Assembly (NCBI GenBank): GCA_020444165.1
Contig: JAHLLK010000130.1
Location: 1 to 9,896 of the forward strand
Direction of reading: 5' to 3'
DNA length: 9,896 nt
Source of the DNA: Deltaproteobacteria bacterium
GTDB lineage: Bacteria; Desulfobacterota; Desulfarculia; Desulfarculales; Desulfarculaceae
Part shown: in pieces, positions 1 to 6,292 of the stretch
How positions within the stretch are numbered: position 1 is the first letter of the stretch
Layout of the letters: each line of letters begins with the position of its first letter
Notes under the pieces: generated by a model
Database searches by the model: none
Told to the model about the DNA's origin: nothing
What the model saw: only the letters and a program-made list of their open reading frames with translations
Translations under genes and position numbers: made by a program

Positions 1-11
1 ACGTGACTCCA

Positions 12-47
12 CCCCAGCAAGCAGAGCTTGCCGGGGGCCCGGGTTTT
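12..47 (+). terminator. Possible weak terminator of an upstream gene
   Basis: CCCC (12-15) can pair with GGGG (33-36), and GCAAGC (17-22) pairs with GCTTGC (26-31) around an AGA loop, with one A/C mismatch between the two helices. A TTTT run follows only at 44-47, eight bases past the stem, so a canonical intrinsic terminator is not clear. The gene it would serve lies outside the window. Confidence 0.25.
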
Positions 48-59
48 GCCAAGCCGATA

Positions 60-88
60 GTTGCACAAGGCATGGAGCCTTGTGCAAC
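60..88. repeat. Perfect 12-bp inverted repeat, 5-base loop
   Basis: GTTGCACAAGGC (60-71) and GCCTTGTGCAAC (77-88) are exact reverse complements around ATGGA. No T-tract follows, so it does not look like a standard terminator. It may be an RNA hairpin at the end of an upstream transcript or an operator for a dimeric regulator. It sits about 125 bases before the candidate pstS Pho box. Confidence 0.6.
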
Positions 89-213
89 AGCCTCCAAATG
101 TCATTTTCGCCTTTCCCTGCTTCATTTCCCGCCCCGCGGCCGGCTAACCCCGCGTTTTCGCCCGCCCGGGCCCGGTCCCGGGCCTGGCCGGACCCCGCTT
201 CAATGTAGGCTTA

Positions 214-258
214 TTGTCTAGCCGCCGTAACCTCCGTGTAACTTTCCGCACCTATGTT
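214..258 (+). promoter_or_regulatory. Candidate Pho box and -10 element of the pstS promoter
   Basis: Three 7-base elements repeat at an exact 11-bp period: TTGTCTA (214-220), CCGTAAC (225-231) and GTGTAAC (236-242). PhoB boxes in E. coli are 7-bp direct repeats of CTGTCAT type separated by 4 bp, so both spacing and core resemble a PhoB site, with GTAAC in place of GTCAT. TATGTT (253-258) lies ten bases past the last repeat, as the -10 element does in E. coli Pho promoters, where PhoB substitutes for a -35 box. Transcription would start near 265. The call rests on pattern and location; binding is inferred. Confidence 0.68.
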
Positions 259-283
259 TGGACCCGTAAGAAACAGGAGAACA

Positions 284-304
284 GCCGCCGCCCGGGGCGG
301 CGGC
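284..304 (+). other. GC-rich stem-loop in the pstS leader
   Basis: GCCGCCGC (284-291) pairs with GCGGCGGC (297-304) around a five-base loop. The hairpin lies between the predicted transcription start (about 265) and the pstS ribosome binding site (321-325), leaving 16 unpaired bases before the latter. It could stabilise the 5' end of the abundant pstS mRNA or tune translation. An AGGAGA string at 275-280 just before it resembles a ribosome binding site but is followed by no start codon at useful spacing. Confidence 0.5.
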
Positions 305-332
305 CCCTAAAACCCAAGTCAGGAGTGTGCAG

Positions 333-1154
333 ATGTTCCGGAAATTCCTTTTGGCCGGCCTCGCGGCCATGGTGGCCGTGGTCGGCCTGCAGGGTATGGC
401 GGCGGCCAGTGATCAAATCACCATTACTGGTTCCACCACGGTGCTTCCCATCGCCCAGAAGGCGGCGGAAGACTTTATGAAGAAAAACCCCGAGGTCCGC
501 ATCTCCGTGGCCGGCACCGGCAGCGGCGACGGCGTGAAGGCCATCATCGAAGGCACCGCTGACATCGGCGACTCCTCCCGCGACATGAAGGAAAAGGAAA
601 TCAAGCTGGCCGAGTCCAAGGGCGCCAAGATCGCCAAGCACGTGGTGGCCCTGGACTGCATCGTGCCGGTGGTGCACCCCACCAACTCGATTTCCGGCCT
701 GACCATCGAGCAGCTCAAGGAAATCTACACCGGCAAGATCGAGAACTGGAAGGACGTCGGCGGTCCGGATGAGCCCATCGTGGTGGTTTCCCGCGACTCC
801 AGTTCCGGCACCTTCGAGGTGTGGAACGAGAAGGTCCTGGATAAGGCGCGCGTGGCCCGCAGCGCCCAGATGCAGGCTTCTAACGGCGCCGTGGCCCAGG
901 CCGTGGCCGGCAACAAGTTCGCCATCGGTTACGTGGGCATCGGATACCTCAACGATCAGTTGAAGCCCCTGACCGTGAACGGCGTCACCGCCAGCCCCGC
1001 CACCGCCAAGGACAAGACCTACGCGGTCGCCCGCGAGCTCTTCATGTTCACCGCGGAGACTCCGGCTCCCAAGGTGCAGGCCTTCCTGGACTTCGTGCTG
1101 AGCGCCGAGGGTCAGAAGATCGTGAAGGAAGAGGGCTTCGTCCCGATGAACTAA
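333..1154 (+). CDS. pstS: PstS, periplasmic phosphate-binding protein of the Pst ABC transporter
   Basis: This is the periplasmic binding protein that captures inorganic phosphate and hands it to PstC/PstA. The 273-residue product begins with a Sec signal peptide (basic MFRK, hydrophobic core to about residue 21, cleavage likely near Ala-Ala-Ala-Ser at 23-26). There is no lipobox Cys, so the protein should be soluble. Phosphate-site loops typical of PBP-like PstS are visible: GSTTVLPI (33-40), GTGSGDGVKAI (61-71), DIGDSSRDM (78-86) and a later SRDSSSGTFEVW. I chose ATG 333 because AGGAG (321-325) is seven bases upstream. GTG 325 and GTG 327 overlap or abut that site and would be poor starts. 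It is preceded by a candidate Pho box, and a porin gene separates it from pstC. Its size is normal for short PstS proteins. Confidence 0.95.
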   Translation: MFRKFLLAGLAAMVAVVGLQGMAAASDQITITGSTTVLPIAQKAAEDFMKKNPEVRISVAGTGSGDGVKAIIEGTADIGDSSRDMKEKEIKLAESKGAKIAKHVVALDCIVPVVHPTNSISGLTIEQLKEIYTGKIENWKDVGGPDEPIVVVSRDSSSGTFEVWNEKVLDKARVARSAQMQASNGAVAQAVAGNKFAIGYVGIGYLNDQLKPLTVNGVTASPATAKDKTYAVARELFMFTAETPAPKVQAFLDFVLSAEGQKIVKEEGFVPMN

Positions 1155-1295
1155 GTCTCTCAGTTCGCGGGCTCCGGCCGCCTGCCGGTCCGGAGCCCGC
1201 GTCTCGCCCCCAGCCGGAAGCTGGTCATGCCGGCTGGAACCGCCACCGCAACGGTGGTGGGATTGTCTCATAAGTAAACTAAAACACGGAGAAAA
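1155..1295 (+). other. pstS-porin spacer with three consecutive stem-loops
   Basis: Three perfect inverted repeats follow one another: 1167-1177 with 1190-1200 (11 bp, GCGGGCTCCGG), 1210-1217 with 1230-1237 (8 bp, CCAGCCGG) and 1243-1248 with 1252-1257 (6 bp, CCACCG, three-base loop). None is followed by a T-tract, so read-through into the porin gene is likely. Such structures often protect the 3' end of a highly expressed upstream cistron, or attenuate transcription, giving more binding protein than downstream product. I see no convincing Pho box here. Confidence 0.55.
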
Positions 1296-1301
1296 GTGGA
1301 G

Positions 1302-2552
1302 ATGCTGCAAGCAATATGCAGAATCACGGGGACAGTTATGCTCGCGGCGGTGCTCGCCATCGCCTGGGGCGCGCCTTCCCCGGCCCGCGCCGCCAACCAG
1401 GAGGACCTGGAGCAGCGCATCAAACTTTTGGAACAGGCCCTGGGAGAACTCAAATCCCAGCTTACGGAAGTGAAAGTAACCCAGGCCTCCGAGGCCAAGG
1501 TGCCCGCCTGGGCCGAGCGCATCGAGTTCTACGGCGATGCCCGTTTCCGCTTCGAAGACACTTCCTACGACGAGTTCAACGGCAAGGACAAGGACAACAA
1601 GGACCGCTTCCGGGTGCGTCTGCGCTTTGGCGCCCGCAGCCAGATCCGCGATGACGTGGAAGTGGGCTTCCGGCTGGTCACCGGTGGCGACGATGATCCC
1701 ACCAGCACCAACCAGACCATGGGCAACTACTGGGCCGAGTACACCAACATCGGCTTCGACCGTGCCTATGTGACCTACACCCCCGACTTCGTGCCGGAAA
1801 AGGGTCTGTCCTTCACTTTTGGCAAGGCTGCCAACCCGTTCAAGACCACCTACGTGATCTGGGACGGCGACGTGGTGCCCGAGGGCGCTTTCCTGAAGTA
1901 CGAGTTCAACAAGGCCGGCAACATTACTCCTTACGCCCTGGTGACCGGCTTGGTCCTGCAGCAGAATCAGGACTGGTCGAGCAACGTCTACCCCTGGGGC
2001 GGTCAGTTGGGCGTCAAGGGCAAAGCCGGTATCTTCGGCTTTGACGTGGCCACCAGCTACCTCGACTGGCAGAAGTTCGGCGAGGACGGCAACCTGCCGC
2101 CCAACATCCACGGCAACCCCGAGTACACCGAGGGTGGCGTGACCCGTCTGTCCACCTTCAAGGTGTGGGACCTCTACGGTGAAGGCTCCCTGAAGTTCGC
2201 CTCCAAGGGCAAGGTGGGCCTGTGGGGCCAGTACCTGACCAACACCGACGCCACCGGTCCCTACTCCGACAAGGACATGGGCTGGGGGGCCGGCGCGTTC
2301 GTGAGCTGGGACGTATTCAAGTTCAAGGCTGACTACAAGTACCTGGAAGCCAACGCCACGCCCGGCTTCATCGCCGACAGCGATTCCGGTTACGTCAACC
2401 GCGAGGGCATGACCCTGACCTTCGCCTGGAAGATGTTCAAGTACGGCACCTTCGAGCTGAAGTACTATGACACCGAGCCGGTGGACGATGATGTACCCGG
2501 CGCCACCAACAGCAGCCAGACCATCTTCACGGACTTCATCTTCAAGTTCTAA
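1302..2552 (+). CDS. Outer-membrane porin with N-terminal coiled coil, probably phosphate-induced
   Basis: This is a predicted outer-membrane beta-barrel that would let phosphate diffuse into the periplasm. The 416-residue product has a signal peptide ending near SPARA (26-30) and a heptad-like helical segment (about 33-58, DLEQRIKLLEQALGELKSQL). A long beta-rich region follows from IEFYGDARFRFE (about 74) to the end. It finishes in Phe (TDFIFKF), the usual C-terminal signature for assembly by BAM. RVRLRFGARSQI, GFRLVTGGDDDP and FGKAANPF resemble the 'putative porin' (Porin_5-like) family rather than classical PhoE. Start ATG 1302 has GGAG (1288-1291) ten bases upstream; GTG 1296 is an alternative adding two residues. 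Lying between pstS and pstC suggests phosphate uptake as its role, by analogy with OprP/PhoE. The exact solute specificity is not shown by the sequence. Confidence 0.85.
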   Translation: MLQAICRITGTVMLAAVLAIAWGAPSPARAANQEDLEQRIKLLEQALGELKSQLTEVKVTQASEAKVPAWAERIEFYGDARFRFEDTSYDEFNGKDKDNKDRFRVRLRFGARSQIRDDVEVGFRLVTGGDDDPTSTNQTMGNYWAEYTNIGFDRAYVTYTPDFVPEKGLSFTFGKAANPFKTTYVIWDGDVVPEGAFLKYEFNKAGNITPYALVTGLVLQQNQDWSSNVYPWGGQLGVKGKAGIFGFDVATSYLDWQKFGEDGNLPPNIHGNPEYTEGGVTRLSTFKVWDLYGEGSLKFASKGKVGLWGQYLTNTDATGPYSDKDMGWGAGAFVSWDVFKFKADYKYLEANATPGFIADSDSGYVNREGMTLTFAWKMFKYGTFELKYYDTEPVDDDVPGATNSSQTIFTDFIFKF

Positions 2553-2582
2553 CCCCGGTTTGGCCTTAAGCGGCGCGGGCCC

Positions 2583-2619
2583 CCGGGGCGCCCCGGTGGC
2601 CCCTTGACCAGGCGTCAAG
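2583..2619 (+). other. Two small hairpins after the porin gene
   Basis: A perfect 14-bp palindrome, CCGGGGCGCCCCGG, lies at 2583-2596. A 6-bp stem-loop follows: CTTGAC (2603-2608) with GTCAAG (2614-2619). Neither has a T-tract. They sit between the porin stop codon and the strong terminator at 2638-2679, and could act as 3'-end stabilisers for the pstS-porin transcript. Confidence 0.4.
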
Positions 2620-2637
2620 ACTGCGATACGTTTGAAA

Positions 2638-2679
2638 AAAATCGAGGCCGGACGGCGCTGGCTGTCCGGCCTCGATTTT
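2638..2679. terminator. Strong intrinsic terminator, probably bidirectional, after the porin gene
   Basis: AAAATCGAGGCCGGAC (2638-2653) and GTCCGGCCTCGATTTT (2664-2679) are perfect 16-bp reverse complements around a ten-base loop. The T-run at 2676-2679 ends the + strand transcript. The A-run at 2635-2641 would give seven U on the opposite strand, so it could work in both directions. It separates the pstS-porin unit from pstC onward, and its last two bases form part of the next Pho box. Confidence 0.85.
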
Positions 2680-2706
2680 GTAACACAACTGTAACTTTCC
2701 GGTCAC
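2678..2706 (+). promoter_or_regulatory. Candidate Pho box of the pstCAB-phoU-phoBR unit
   Basis: Three 7-base elements at an exact 11-bp period: TTGTAAC (2678-2684), CTGTAAC (2689-2695) and CGGTCAC (2700-2706), with 4-bp spacers. This matches PhoB box geometry. TGTAACTTTCCG (2690-2701) is identical to 237-248 in the pstS site. No strong -10 element follows: TGAAAT (2712-2717) and CACAAT (2728-2733) are each 4/6 matches to TATAAT, at less usual distances. The box lies 110-138 bases before the pstC start and immediately after the terminator, which supports a separate phosphate-controlled promoter. Confidence 0.72.
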
Positions 2707-2815
2707 CCGCCTGAAATGGCCCGGCACCACAATCGCTCCCAGTGATTGAGCGAAAAGGACCCCGCCAAGAAAGCGGTCTTTTCCGCGCCCAACCAGTTTT
2801 CCAAACCATGGAGAA

Positions 2816-3805
2816 ATGAACACCGCCATGGATTCATCGACCCGACAGGGCGCCCTGGAGCCGCTTATCGCGGGGTCCGACACCACCCAGGATCTGCCCA
2901 AAACCCATAGCGGGACGCCGCCGAGCCTGCGCCAGGAAGCCTGGATCAAAAGGTTTTTCGTGGTCTGCGGCCTGTTCTCCCTGGTGGTGATGGCGCTCAT
3001 CATGCTGTTTTTGTTCAGCGAGGGCCTGCTGCTCTTCGAGGACGTGAAACCCTGGTCCTTCCTGTTCGGCCTGGATTGGTACCCCACCTACGATCCGCCG
3101 GACTTCGGCATCCTGGCCCTCATCTCCGGCTCGGTGTCGGTGACGCTCTTGTCCAGCCTCATGGCCGTGCCCCTGGGCGTGGCCATGGCTCTGTATTTGG
3201 GCGAGGTGGCCGGTAACAACATCCGGGAGTGGCTGAAACCGGCGGTGGAGCTGTTGGCCATGTTGCCCTCGGTGGTGCTGGGTTTCGTGGGCATGGTGGT
3301 CCTGGCCCCGGGCCTGCAGCAGCTCTTGGACATCCCCACCGGGCTCAACGTGTTCACCGCCTCGTTGGTCCTGGCCTTCATGGCCATCCCCACCATAACC
3401 AGCATCTCCGAGGACGCGCTCCGGTCCGTGCCCCGCGACCTGAAGGAAGCCTCCCTGGCCCTGGGGGCCACCCGCTGGGAAACCCTGATCCGGGTGCAGG
3501 TGCCGGCCGCCCTCTCGGGCATCGGCACCGCGGTGATCCTGGGCATGAGCCGGGCCATGGGCGAGACCATGGTGGTCCTGATGGTGGCCGGCGGCGCGGC
3601 CCAGATCCCCACCAGCATCTTCGATTCGGTGCGGCCCCTGCCCGCCACCATTGCGGCGGAGATGGGCGAGACCCCGGTGGGCGGCACCCATTACCATGCC
3701 CTGTTCGCCATCGGCATCGTGCTGTTCCTCATGACCCTGGGCTTCAACATCCTGGCCTCCTACATCAGCAACCGCTTCCAGCAGAAAGGCCAGGCCACCC
3801 TATGA
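2816..3805 (+). CDS. pstC: PstC, inner-membrane permease subunit of the phosphate ABC transporter
   Basis: PstC is one of two membrane subunits that form the phosphate channel and couple to PstB. The 329-residue product has a hydrophilic N-terminal tail of about 43 residues and then about six hydrophobic segments (first at about 47-68). The ABC-permease EAA loop is at 211-236 ([15 protein letters not shown]...AALSGI), where PstB docks. Length is normal for the family. The start is not well fixed: GGAG (2810-2813) is only two bases from ATG 2816 and 14 from ATG 2828, so a four-residue-shorter protein is possible. The stop codon overlaps the pstA start as ATGA, implying translational coupling. 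The gene is first in the second Pho-box-led unit. Confidence 0.94.
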   Translation: MNTAMDSSTRQGALEPLIAGSDTTQDLPKTHSGTPPSLRQEAWIKRFFVVCGLFSLVVMALIMLFLFSEGLLLFEDVKPWSFLFGLDWYPTYDPPDFGILALISGSVSVTLLSSLMAVPLGVAMALYLGEVAGNNIREWLKPAVELLAMLPSVVLGFVGMVVLAPGLQQLLDIPTGLNVFTASLVLAFMAIPTITSISEDALRSVPRDLKEASLALGATRWETLIRVQVPAALSGIGTAVILGMSRAMGETMVVLMVAGGAAQIPTSIFDSVRPLPATIAAEMGETPVGGTHYHALFAIGIVLFLMTLGFNILASYISNRFQQKGQATL

Positions 3806-4677
3806 ACAGCGAACTGGGCAATGTGAAAAGCCGCAAGCGGATGGAGTTGGTGGCCTTCACCGCCCTCAAGCTGGCCGCCCTGGTGGTGGTGGCCGCCCTG
3901 GGCGGGGTGCTCTTTTTCTGCGCCTACCACGGCCTGCCGGCCATCAATTGGGAATTCCTCACCGAGGCCCCCCGGGACGCCATGACCAAGGGCGGCATCT
4001 TCCCGGCCATCCTGGGCACCCTCTACCTCACCATCGGGGCGCTGTTGGTGGCCCTGCCCCTGGGGGGGGCGGCCTCGGTGTACCTCAGTGAATACGCGGC
4101 CGAGGGCCGGATCATCCGCATCGTGCGGCTGGGCATCAACAACCTGGCCGGGGTGCCCAGCGTGGTCTTCGGCCTGTTCGGCCTGGCCCTGTTCGTGGTG
4201 TTCTTCCACCTGGGCATCAGCGTGCTGGCCGGCTCCCTCACCCTGGGGCTTCTCATCCTGCCCACGGTGATCGGCGCCTCGGAGGAGGCGCTCCGCCAGG
4301 TGCCGGCCACCTTCCGGGAGGCCTCCCTGGCCCTGGGGGCCACCCGCTGGCAGACCATCCGCAAGGTGGTGTTGCCCGCGGCCCTGCCGGGCATCCTCAC
4401 CGGCAGCATCCTGGGCCTGGGCCGGGCGGCCGGCGAGACCGCGCCCATCATGTTCACCGCCGCCACCTTCTACACCCTGCAGTTGCCCAACTCGCCTTTT
4501 GACGAGGTCATGGCCCTGCCGTTCCACATCTACGTGCTGGCCACGGCCGGCACCCACATCGACCAGACCAGGCCCCTGCAATACGGCACGGTCCTGGTCT
4601 TGGTGGCCCTGGTCCTGGGCATGAGCCTGGTGGCCATCATCATGCGGACCAGAATGCGCAGGAAACGCCGATGGTAG
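3802..4677 (+). CDS. pstA: PstA, inner-membrane permease subunit of the phosphate ABC transporter
   Basis: PstA pairs with PstC to form the phosphate translocation path. The 291-residue product starts at ATG 3802, which overlaps the pstC stop (ATGA). The open frame continues upstream into pstC, but that extension translates to low-complexity Gly/His/Pro sequence and is a shadow. Hydrophobic segments appear from about residue 17, and the EAA loop is at 173-198 ([15 protein letters not shown]...AALPGI). The C-terminus is strongly basic ([11 protein letters not shown]), consistent with a cytoplasmic end. Thirty bases encoding the EAA loop are identical to pstC (4321-4350 and 3449-3478). The last seven bases overlap pstB. 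Confidence 0.94.
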   Translation: MNSELGNVKSRKRMELVAFTALKLAALVVVAALGGVLFFCAYHGLPAINWEFLTEAPRDAMTKGGIFPAILGTLYLTIGALLVALPLGGAASVYLSEYAAEGRIIRIVRLGINNLAGVPSVVFGLFGLALFVVFFHLGISVLAGSLTLGLLILPTVIGASEEALRQVPATFREASLALGATRWQTIRKVVLPAALPGILTGSILGLGRAAGETAPIMFTAATFYTLQLPNSPFDEVMALPFHIYVLATAGTHIDQTRPLQYGTVLVLVALVLGMSLVAIIMRTRMRRKRRW

Positions 4678-5438
4678 AAAAAGCCACGCCCATCATCAAG
4701 GTGGAGCATCTGAACTTCTATTACACCCAGACCCTGGCGCTGAACGACGTGAGCTTGGAAGTGGTGCGCCAGCAGGTCACCGCCCTGATCGGGCCCTCGG
4801 GCTGCGGCAAGTCCACCTTTCTGCGGCTCTTGAACCGCATGAACGAGCTGATCCCCGGCACCCGGGTGGAGGGTAAGGTCCTGTTCGAGGGCGTGGACCT
4901 CTACGGCGCCGGGGTGGACCCGGTGGACGTGCGGCGGCGGGTGGGCATGGTGTTCCAGAAGCCCAACCCCTTCCCCAAGTCCATCTACGACAACATCGCC
5001 TACGGCCCGCGGCTCATGGGGCTGAAGGAACGCGCCAAGCTGGACGAGCTGGTGGAGGACTCCCTCAAGGGGGCGGCCCTCTGGGACGAGGTGGCCGATC
5101 TCCTGCACAAGTCGGCCCTGGACCTCTCCGGCGGGCAGCAACAGCGGCTCTGCATCGCGCGGGCCATCGCCATGAAACCCCATGTGTTGTTGATGGACGA
5201 GCCCACCAGCGCCCTGGATCCCATTGCCACCGCGCGCATCGAGGAGTTGGTCAAGGAGCTGAAACAACAGTTCACCGTGGTGATCGTCACCCACAACATG
5301 CAGCAAGCTGCCCGCGTTTCCGACGAGACTGCGTTCTTTTATATGGGTAAACTAGTAGAGATGGGGCCTACGGAAGAAATTTTCACTAGGCCCCGGGAGC
5401 CACAGACAGAGCAGTATATCACCGGGCGTTTCGGATAA
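4671..5438 (+). CDS. pstB: PstB, ATP-binding subunit of the phosphate ABC transporter
   Basis: PstB is the cytoplasmic ATPase that powers phosphate import. The 255-residue product has every ABC ATPase motif: Walker [10 protein letters not shown] (41-49), Q-loop Gln96 in FQKPNPFP, signature LSGGQQQR (152-159), Walker B VLLMDEP (172-178) with catalytic Glu177, D-loop SALD, and switch His208 in VTHNM. The [14 protein letters not shown] stretch and the YITGRFG ending are characteristic of PstB. AGGA (4660-4663) lies seven bases before ATG 4671, and the start overlaps pstA by seven bases. The 3' end (about 5325-5435) uses noticeably more A/T-ending codons (ACT, TTT, TAT, GGT, AAA, CTA, GTA, GAA, ATT) than the rest of the gene. 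Confidence 0.97.
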   Translation: MVEKATPIIKVEHLNFYYTQTLALNDVSLEVVRQQVTALIGPSGCGKSTFLRLLNRMNELIPGTRVEGKVLFEGVDLYGAGVDPVDVRRRVGMVFQKPNPFPKSIYDNIAYGPRLMGLKERAKLDELVEDSLKGAALWDEVADLLHKSALDLSGGQQQRLCIARAIAMKPHVLLMDEPTSALDPIATARIEELVKELKQQFTVVIVTHNMQQAARVSDETAFFYMGKLVEMGPTEEIFTRPREPQTEQYITGRFG

Positions 5439-5487
5439 GATGGCGGGTAAAGTGCTGGATTAGCCTCTCGGGGCTTTTCCGGGGATG

Positions 5488-5507
5488 CCGCCGGGCCGGC
5501 CCGGCGG
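5488..5507 (+). terminator. Palindromic hairpin in the pstB-phoU gap, possible partial terminator
   Basis: CCGCCGGG (5488-5495) and CCCGGCGG (5500-5507) flank CCGG, making a perfect 20-bp palindrome followed by TTTCGCT. The short T-run makes it at best a leaky terminator. It may lower phoU-phoB-phoR expression relative to pstCAB, or mark an RNA-processing site. The whole gap (5439-5560) shows no Pho box or clear sigma-70 promoter. Confidence 0.4.
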
Positions 5508-5560
5508 TTTCGCTGTGACCGGGCGCCGCCATGCCGCGGCCCCGCCAGGGAGCCCACACC

Positions 5561-6241
5561 ATGAAAGAAACGCAGTTTCATCGCCATCTTTACGATGTCC
5601 GGGAAGATCTGGTCCGCATGGCCGGGTTGGTGGAGACCTCGGTGCACCAGGCCGTGATCTCCTTTCTGGGGCGCGACGCCGAAGGGGCCCGCGAGGTGAT
5701 CCGGACCGACCGGCGCATAGACCTCATGGAAAACGACATCGAAAAGAAATGCCTGGGTCTCCTGGCCACCCAGCAGCCGGTGGCCGGAGACCTCCGTTTC
5801 ATTTCCTCCACTTTGAAAATCATCTCCTACCTGGAGCGCATGGGCGACCAGGCGGTGAACCTGGCCCAAAGGGGCCTGGCCCTGGGCGAGCTGGAACCCA
5901 TGCCCGCCCCTCCCACCCTGGTCTCCATGGGCGAGATCGCCCAGGAGATGGTGGGCAGCTGCCTGGACGCGCACCTCAAGGAAAACGTGGACCTGGCCGT
6001 GGAGGTGCTCCGGCGGGACGACGACCTGGACCGGCTTTGCCGTTCCTTCCTGGAGGAGATGGTCGGCTGGATGAACCAGGAACAAAGGATCATCCGCCGG
6101 GCCGTGGAGTTAATTTTGGCCAGCCGCCACCTGGAGCGGGTGGGCGACGAGGCCACCAACATCGCCGAGGAAGTCATCTACTGGCTGGAGGGCCGCATAG
6201 TCCGCCACGGTGGGCCCAAGCCCGACCAGCCGGGAGACTGA
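5561..6241 (+). CDS. phoU: PhoU, phosphate-signalling regulator
   Basis: PhoU is a cytoplasmic all-helical protein that restrains PhoR when phosphate is plentiful and limits Pst activity. The 226-residue product has the expected length and the two-fold repeat of three-helix bundles. The metal-binding motif occurs once per half as ERMGDQAVNLAQR (about 89-101) and ERVGDEATNIAEE (about 192-204). The start is ATG 5561, with AGGGAG (5547-5552) eight bases upstream. An in-frame ATG at 5531 would add ten Pro/Arg-rich residues and has no ribosome binding site. It lies 122 bases after pstB and 51 before phoB, consistent with one operon. Confidence 0.94.
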   Translation: MKETQFHRHLYDVREDLVRMAGLVETSVHQAVISFLGRDAEGAREVIRTDRRIDLMENDIEKKCLGLLATQQPVAGDLRFISSTLKIISYLERMGDQAVNLAQRGLALGELEPMPAPPTLVSMGEIAQEMVGSCLDAHLKENVDLAVEVLRRDDDLDRLCRSFLEEMVGWMNQEQRIIRRAVELILASRHLERVGDEATNIAEEVIYWLEGRIVRHGGPKPDQPGD

Positions 6242-6292
6242 GCCGGCCGGACTTCCCGGCCCGGCACGTGATGCCACAGAGGAGTATGCCCC

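Larger units (their letters stand above)
1..213. other. Non-coding upstream region with several inverted repeats
   Basis: I find no convincing gene here. A short open frame at 3-221 has no ribosome binding site and a low-complexity Pro/Gly-rich translation. The region contains three inverted repeats. The first is an 11-position stem at 12-36 (one A/C mismatch, loop AGA) with TTTT at 44-47. The second is a perfect 12-bp stem at 60-88. The third is a perfect 7-bp stem at 164-183 (GCCCGGG / CCCGGGC). The first could be the weak terminator of a gene left of the window. The rest is probably the distal part of the pstS promoter region. Confidence 0.6.

Noticed and set aside
98..104. ATGTCAT, a match to a Pho half-site
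   Set aside because: No partner occurs 11 bp on either side, and it is more than 100 bases from the well-formed repeat set at 214-242.
3..221. Short + strand open frame before pstS
   Set aside because: Proline/glycine-rich translation, no ribosome binding site, and it overlaps the 12-bp inverted repeat and Pho box.
1263..1280. TTGTCTC and following bases as a Pho box for the porin
   Set aside because: The 7-mer 11 bp downstream (GTAAACT) does not fit the motif, and the site is too close to the start codon at 1302 to leave room for a promoter.
252..2618. Very long open frame on the minus strand opposite pstS and the porin
   Set aside because: Its translation is Gly/Val/His-rich low complexity with no recognisable domain. 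It is the expected antisense shadow of GC-rich genes that encode clear proteins on the + strand.
2566..3087. Minus-strand open frame across the porin-pstC gap
   Set aside because: It would run through the terminator and Pho box and into pstC antisense. It has no convincing ribosome binding site and no recognisable protein.
3229..3801. N-terminal extension of pstA in the same open frame
   Set aside because: It overlaps pstC entirely and translates to Gly/His/Pro low complexity; ATG 3802 gives a normal-length PstA.
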